A stretch of 64,000 bases of DNA from positions 1,116,001-1,180,000 of the forward strand of contig NC_134942.1 in assembly GCF_051020765.1 (NCBI RefSeq), written 5' to 3'. Made by a program: the position numbers and the translations under genes. The notes beneath the pieces were generated by a model, which saw only the letters and a list, made by a program, of their open reading frames with translations, searched no databases and was not told the origin of the DNA. Source of the DNA: Lasioglossum baleicum. Its lineage: Eukaryota; Arthropoda; Insecta; Hymenoptera; Halictidae. Of this stretch, positions 59,258-64,000 are shown piece by piece (the first letter of the stretch is position 1; each line of letters opens with the position of its first letter).

Positions 59258-59260
<3 letters not shown>
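59045..59260 (-). repeat. Right terminal inverted repeat of the fold-back element
   Basis: The reverse complement of the left arm. The GC-rich inner part, ccgacactcgg and following bases, contains its own short inverted repeats. Confidence 0.92.
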
Positions 59261-59308
<48 letters not shown>

Positions 59309-59755
59309 TATAATAATTAAATATATATATATATATATTAAATATATAATATATTTATAAATATATATATAATAAATATATTATATATAAATAGATTTAT
59401 ATGTATATATTTGTATGTATATTTATAAGTAATTATAATTATATTAAATCTTATTAAAATGGTTAATAACTAGTTTAACTCTAGGGTATATTTATAAATG
59501 TATTCATAGTTCAATAAATATTAATTTTATATTAAAATATTTACTATATTTTTAAATTATTATTATCTATGGAGTAGAATCTAAGAATTTAATTAGATTA
59601 TTATATATTAATAAATTTATTAGAGATATTTAAATAAAATTAGATATTTATAAATAATTTATATATATATAAATATTTATATATATAAATATTTATATAT
59701 ATATATATGTATAAATATTTTTATTAATTTTTTTTTTTTAAATTTTAATTAATTA
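59261..59755 (+). repeat. AT-rich repeat B, last copy
   Basis: A TA run follows the fold-back element. Then comes the distal part of the fourth B unit, including an empty form of the LINE target site at 59420-59434 and ataactagtttaactctaggg near 59465. It ends in a T-run near 59733-59742. Confidence 0.85.
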
Positions 59756-62193
59756 AAAAATTTTATATTAATAACTTTACTTATTTATAATCTTCACTAA
59801 ATAATAAAAAAATGAGGAAGCTTTTTTAAAAAATTGAAAATTAATTTTATGTAAAAATTTTATTAAAAATGAATTTTTTTATACTATTTAAGATTAAGGT
59901 ATATTAATATTGTATAAATCAATATAATTTTAGAGGGGTTATATTATTTATATAAATTTAATATTATTTTAAAAAAGGCGTATAAATTAAGAAAGCATTA
60001 TATTAAGGTTTTATTTTAAAAATTATAGAAAATTAAGGGGGATTCATATATATTTAGTAAAATTAAAAAATGAGGGATTTTTACTAATTAAAAAATTACT
60101 TACAAAACTAATAATAATAACTTAAAATACATATTAGAAACACTAAATAATAAAAAAATGAGGAAGCTTTTTCAAAAATTGAAAATTAATTTTATGTAAA
60201 AATTTTATTAAAAATGAATTTTTTTATATTATTTAAGATTAAGGTATATTAATATTGTATAAATCAATAGAATTTTAGAGGGGTTATATTATTTATATAA
60301 ATTTAATATTATTTTAAAAAAGGTGTATAAATTAAGAAAGCATTATATTAAGGTTTTATTTTAAAAATTATAGAAAATTAAGAGGGGTTCATATATATTT
60401 AGTAAAATTAAAAAATGAGGGATTTTTACTAATTAAAAAATTACTTACAAAACTAATAATAATAACTTAAAATATATATTAGAAACACTAAATAATAAAA
60501 AAATGAGGAAGCTTTTTTTAAAAATTGAAAATTAATTTTATATAAAAATTTTATTAAAAATGAATTTTTTTATACTATTTAAGATTAAGGTATATTAATA
60601 TTGTATAAATCAATATAATTTTAGAGGGCTTATATTATTTATATAAATTTAATATTATTTTAAAAAAGGTGTATAAATTAAGAAAGCATTATATTAAGGT
60701 TTTATTTTAAAAATTATAGAAAATTAAGGGGGATTCATATATATTTAGTAAAATTAAAAAATGAGGGATTTTTACTAATTAAAAAATTACTTACAAAACT
60801 AATAATAATAACTTAAAATACATATTAGAAACACTAAATAATAAAAAATGAGGAAGCTTTTTTAAAAATTGAAAATTAATTTTATATAAAAATTTTATTA
60901 AAAATGAATTTTTTTATACTATTTAAGATTAAGGTATATTAATATTGTATTAATCAATATAATTTTAGAGGGGTTATACTATTTATATAAATTTAATATT
61001 ATTTTAAAAAGGGTGTATAAATTAAAAAAGCATTATATTAAGGTTTTATTTTTAAAATTATAGAAAATTAAGGGGGATTCATATATATTCAGTAAAATTA
61101 AAAAATGAGGGATTTTTACTAATTAAAAAATTACTTACAAAACTAATAATAATAACTTAAAATATATATTAGAAACACTAAATAATAAAAAAATGAGGAA
61201 GCTTTTTTTAAAAATTGAAAATTAATTTTATATAAAAATTTTATTAAAAATGAATTTTTTTATATTATTTAAGATTAAGGTATATTAATATTGTATAAAT
61301 CAATATAATTTTAGAGGGGTTATATTATTTATATAAATTTAATATTATTTTAAAAAAGGTGTATAAATTAAGAAAGCCTTATATTAAGGTTTTATTTTAA
61401 AAATTATAGAAAATTAAGGGGGATTCATATATATTTAGTAAAATTAAAAAATGAGGGATTTTTACTAATTAAAAAATTACTTACAAAACTAATAATAATA
61501 ACTTAAAATATATATTAGAAACACTAAATAATAAAAAAATGAGGAAGCTTTTTTAAAAAATTGAAAATTAATTTTATATAAAAATTTTATTAAAAATGAA
61601 TTTTTTTATACTATTTAAGATTAAGGTATATTAATATTGTATAAATCAATATAATTTTAGAGGGGTTATATTATTTATATAAATTTAATATTATTTTAAA
61701 AAAGGTGTATAAATTAAGAAAGCATTATATTAAGGTTTTATTTTAAAAATTATAGAAAATTAAGGGGGATTCATATATATTTAGTAAAATTAAAAAATGA
61801 GGGATTTTTACTAATTAAAAAATTACTTACAAAACTAATAATAATAACTTAAAATATATATTAGAAACACTAAATAATTAAAAAATGAGGAAGCTTTTTT
61901 TAAAAAATTGAAAATTAATTTTATATAAAAATTTTATTAAAAATGAATTTTTTTATATTATTTAAGATTAAGGTATATTAATATTGTATAAATCAATATA
62001 ATTTTAGAGGGGTTATATTATTTATATAAATTTAATATTATTTTAAAAAAGGTGTATAAATTAAGAAAGCATTATATTAAGGTTTTATTTTAAAAATTAT
62101 AGAAAATTAAGGGGGATTCATATATATTCAGTAAAATTAAAAAAATGAAAGGTTTTTACTAATTAAAAAATTACTTACAAAACTAATAATAAC

Positions 62194-62244
<51 letters not shown>

Positions 62245-62300
62245 CTAAATAATAAAAAAATAAGGAAGATTTTTAAAAATTGAAAATTAATTTTATTAAA
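59756..62300 (-). repeat. AT-rich satellite A, inverted right arm (~345-bp units)
   Basis: Seven well-kept units are marked by gaggaagc at 59814, 60160, 60505, 60850, 61195, 61541 and 61887 (steps of 345-346), with a degenerate eighth near 62262. Every landmark (aaccttaata, ccctctaaaattatattgattta, ccttaatcttaaata) is the reverse complement of the left arm at 44034-50960. Units here are more regular than in the left arm. A TA run lies near 62200-62236. Confidence 0.9.
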
Positions 62301-62531
62301 AATGAATTTTTTTATAACATTTATAAAATTTAAATAAATTTTTAATTAAACCTCTTTTTAATTATTAATAAATATTAATTTTATCCTTCCTTAATTTTAT
62401 TATTAATACTAATTAATACAAAATTTACCTTTAATTAACCCTCTAATTTAATTATTGATAAATTTTAATTTATACAAAATTTATTTTTAATTAATGTCAC
62501 CTCTAATATTTAATAAATATTAATTTTATAT
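62301..62531. other. AT-rich sequence between satellite A and the LTR
   Basis: Degenerate, roughly 100-base repetitions of ctctaatttaattattgataaa-like sequence; no gene or element is recognised. Confidence 0.5.
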
Positions 62532-62569
62532 TGTTACGAGCCAGGGCCGCGAGCAGCACGAGTGGCCGG

Positions 62570-62918
62570 CGAAGGGTTATTACCCTAGGAATATGATATA
62601 AATTTGTTAGTTAAGGAACGCGGACGAACCCAATGCGAAATTGGGGAGCCGCTAGGATTATTGACAGCGAGGACGAACCTGACGCGAAGTCAGGGAGCCT
62701 CTAGGAATGGAGTCAAACGCAGACGAACCCGATGCAAAACCGGGGAGCTGCTAGGAGGTTGTATAATAGCACAGACGAACCTGATGCGAAATCAGGGAGC
62801 TGTTAGGATGCGGACGAACCCAATGCAAAACTGGGGAGCCGCTAGGTTGGATAAATCTCTGTTCGGACAATTGGAATGTCGCGAAAGAACCTGATGGTTA
62901 ATCAGGGAATTGCTAGGA
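62570..62918 (-). repeat. Series of covarying hairpins in the LTR
   Basis: Six ~34-base units (62624-62657, 62673-62706, 62723-62756, 62775-62808, 62814-62847, 62886-62918) share acgaacc...gggag..gctagga. Each contains a six-base stem around a five-base loop: cccaat/attggg, cctgac/gtcagg, cccgat/accggg, cctgat/atcagg, cccaat/actggg, cctgat/atcagg. Stem bases change together. The two imperfect stems become G-U pairs if read as minus-strand RNA, which is the element's sense strand. A more diverged hairpin ending ctagga lies near 62574-62588. Confidence 0.88.
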
Positions 62919-63385
62919 TAATTAGTAAGCCTCGTAACTAGTATAATTTAATTGATACAATCCGAGCGGTAAGATTGTATCATGTGGGGACGTTCAATTA
63001 CTTGGTTAGGATATTGGACGATAATTATGGGTTTAATGAATTTAAGTTAATTATCAAAGAAGACAAATATATTCTTACTATAGAGTTTCGTTCTACAAGT
63101 GTACTTGTGTCGCGAATGAACTGAATTTAGAATAGGAAAGAAATTGAAAGGTGATATTACCTAAGCTAAGACGCACGGTGTTGACGCACTGGCAATGCGG
63201 GGGACTCGGAGCAACCTTGTCACTGCCTAACAGATTTTAGACCGAACTCGCGGAATCTGTACGGTTAAACTTTGATTCAAAAGGAACGAACGTCCGATCT
63301 TACTGGTAGTTGACTTCCGAGATGCAGCACGACGCGACACTATTCGTGATTACGACAGTACTAGCCCACGAGAGTAGAAATGTAA

Positions 63386-63400
63386 GGGCTTATATAGCCC
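63386..63400 (-). promoter_or_regulatory. Putative TATA box of the gypsy-like LTR
   Basis: A 15-base near-palindrome, gggctatataagccc on the minus strand, contains a TATATAAG word. It lies about 205 bases from the LTR start, a plausible place for the core promoter. Prediction from sequence only. Confidence 0.5.
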
Positions 63401-63599
63401 TGCAATGACGGGTGGTACTTGTCAGTACCCTTCAAGTGAACATTCGTATTTTGTCAACGACCAGTTGGTCGTGCGTACGTTTGGGCCCTAAACTAACCTA
63501 AACAATTATGTAGATTTATCTAGGGAAAAACTCTGTTCGTTTATCTAGGACGGTTCCTGCCAGAGATGATATTGAACACCTGTTCGTCATCCGTAACAT

Positions 63600-63609
63600 C
63601 TCCCCACCA
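63600..63609 (-). other. Polypurine tract of the gypsy-like element
   Basis: On the minus strand ggtggggaga directly precedes the LTR start tgttacgg, as expected for the plus-strand primer. It also fixes the element's orientation. Confidence 0.7.
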
Positions 63610-63831
63610 AGAAGAAACATCGCGGTTCCCGTGATGCTTTCTCATCAGGAAGGAAACGTCCTAGATACAATAGACTTTAAGAAAAAAAAGAAAAAAGTGG
63701 AGAGAAAAAAAAATAAACTGAAGAGAAAAAATTTTTAACGAGTGTAGTGTAGGTGTAAGTGTACTTATTGCTAGGTGGTGCTCAGGTAGAGACTGCTGTC
63801 GGTGGAGGTAGTCCTGCTCCTTAGAAGATCG
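63610..63831 (-). other. Non-coding stretch between pol fragment and LTR
   Basis: About 220 bases, including a purine-rich low-complexity run (63679-63730). No recognisable reading frame or motif. Confidence 0.5.
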
Positions 63832-63999
63832 TTATGCATGGTTTCCATTTGCTGCTATATTACGGATTCGGACTATATTTGTTATTAGTTCCGATAAATA
63901 GTCTCCATATGTCTTCAAAATTGTACCGGTTGGAAATGAGGTTGGCTCTCGAGCCTGTTTACCAAAAATTAATTCATATGGTGTGAAGTTGGTAGCTTC
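63832..63999 (-). pseudogene. Gypsy-like pol, integrase C-terminal fragment (partial at window edge)
   Basis: The frame enters from beyond the right edge and ends at a TAA (63834-63832) after 55 codons. It begins EATNFTPYELIFGKQAREP and ends NIVRIRNIAANGNHA. TPYELxFG is a hallmark of the integrase region of Ty3/gypsy pol, and the following YxxYLxxL pattern is also typical. In intact relatives pol usually continues for about 100 more residues past this point. No such continuation is recognisable in any frame before the LTR, so the copy is probably truncated or decayed. Confidence 0.75.
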
Positions 64000-64000
64000 A

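Larger units (their letters stand above)
57636..59260. mobile_element. Fold-back DNA element with 216-bp terminal inverted repeats
   Basis: A 1,625-base element bounded by cagggtgtctc and its complement, with TA on each side. The terminal inverted repeats (57636-57851 and 59045-59260) are 216 bases each and differ at two positions by eye. The left interior has repeated segments starting tccgatttcgataagctttgg (near 57875, 58013 and 58166). No long open frame or transposase motif is present, so this is a non-autonomous element. TA flanks suggest a Tc1/mariner-like enzyme, but in a TA-rich target this is weak evidence. GC content is much higher than in the surrounding DNA. Confidence 0.9.
62532..63599 (-). 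repeat. LTR (1,068 bp) of the gypsy-like element
   Basis: Starts (minus strand) with tgttacggatgacg and ends with ggctcgtaaca, giving a 7-base terminal inverted repeat. A TATA-like word lies about 205 bases in, so the transcribed part would be unusually long, and the hairpin series at 62570-62918 would be in the leader. No second LTR is visible for comparison. Confidence 0.78.
62532..64000 (-). mobile_element. Ty3/gypsy-like LTR retrotransposon, 3' end (runs off the window)
   Basis: On the minus strand the window's right edge holds the end of pol, a short non-coding stretch, a purine-rich tract (ggtggggaga at 63600-63609) and a complete LTR. The LTR has tgttacg...cgtaaca termini. Gypsy assignment rests on the integrase tail motif TPYELIFGKQAREP read from the last 168 bases. 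The rest of the element, including the 5' LTR and target duplication, lies outside the window. Confidence 0.82.

Noticed and set aside
51131..59720. Nuclear copy of mitochondrial DNA, suggested by the extreme AT content
   Set aside because: No mitochondrial protein, rRNA or tRNA could be recognised; the sequence is a tandem repeat with microsatellite tracts.
62604..62894. Plus-strand open frame of 96 residues, or a CRISPR-like array, over the short repeats
   Set aside because: The repeats are imperfect hairpin units in an LTR with no constant repeat/variable spacer pattern and no cas genes; the frame is on the antisense strand and has no domain.

Overview
The window looks like a repeat-rich, probably heterochromatic stretch of an insect nuclear genome. 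A hymenopteran is my best guess, by resemblance of its element families to those of ants, bees and wasps. No ordinary host gene is recognisable. Everything that can be named is a satellite, a retrotransposon, a fold-back DNA element or AT-rich tandem repeat.

Layout. (1) 1-31880: about 33 head-to-tail copies of a ~960-bp satellite whose GC-rich half, read on the minus strand, encodes the C-terminal tail of an R1-clade reverse transcriptase, including a C-x2-C-x8-H-x4-C zinc knuckle. The array has three internal zones: a nearly uniform 959-bp block (about 740-6588), a mixed block (6.6-18.8 kb), and an alternating A/B dimer block of about 1.92 kb x 6 (18.8-30.3 kb) with a nested 3,846-bp duplication. 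(2) 31881-38375: a complete, apparently intact R1-clade non-LTR retrotransposon on the minus strand, with poly-A tail, ORF2 and ORF1, lying inside the satellite. (3) 38376-38988: a cut-off satellite copy; then 1.4 kb of other DNA holding a truncated fold-back element. (4) 40382-44033: about 3.8 satellite copies in the opposite orientation. (5) 44034-62531: very AT-rich DNA. A ~345-bp satellite (A) forms two inverted arms (44034-50960 and about 59760-62300) around a centre of ~615-765-bp repeats (B). Into it have inserted a Ty1/copia element (45101-49691, 212-bp LTRs with one difference, intact gag-pol), a second non-LTR element (52907-57040, exact 15-bp target duplication, one in-frame stop in ORF2), and a fold-back element with 216-bp terminal inverted repeats (57636-59260). 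(6) 62532-64000: LTR and the 3' end of a minus-strand Ty3/gypsy-like element that runs off the right edge; its LTR carries a row of hairpins whose stems covary.

How it fits together. The elements are nested parasites in satellite DNA. The most unusual feature is the main satellite: it is built from the 3' part of an R1-type retrotransposon, is packed with inverted repeats, has higher-order structure, and is itself the host of a complete R1-clade element. I had no search tools. Clade names rest on motifs, and percentages and copy numbers were counted by eye.
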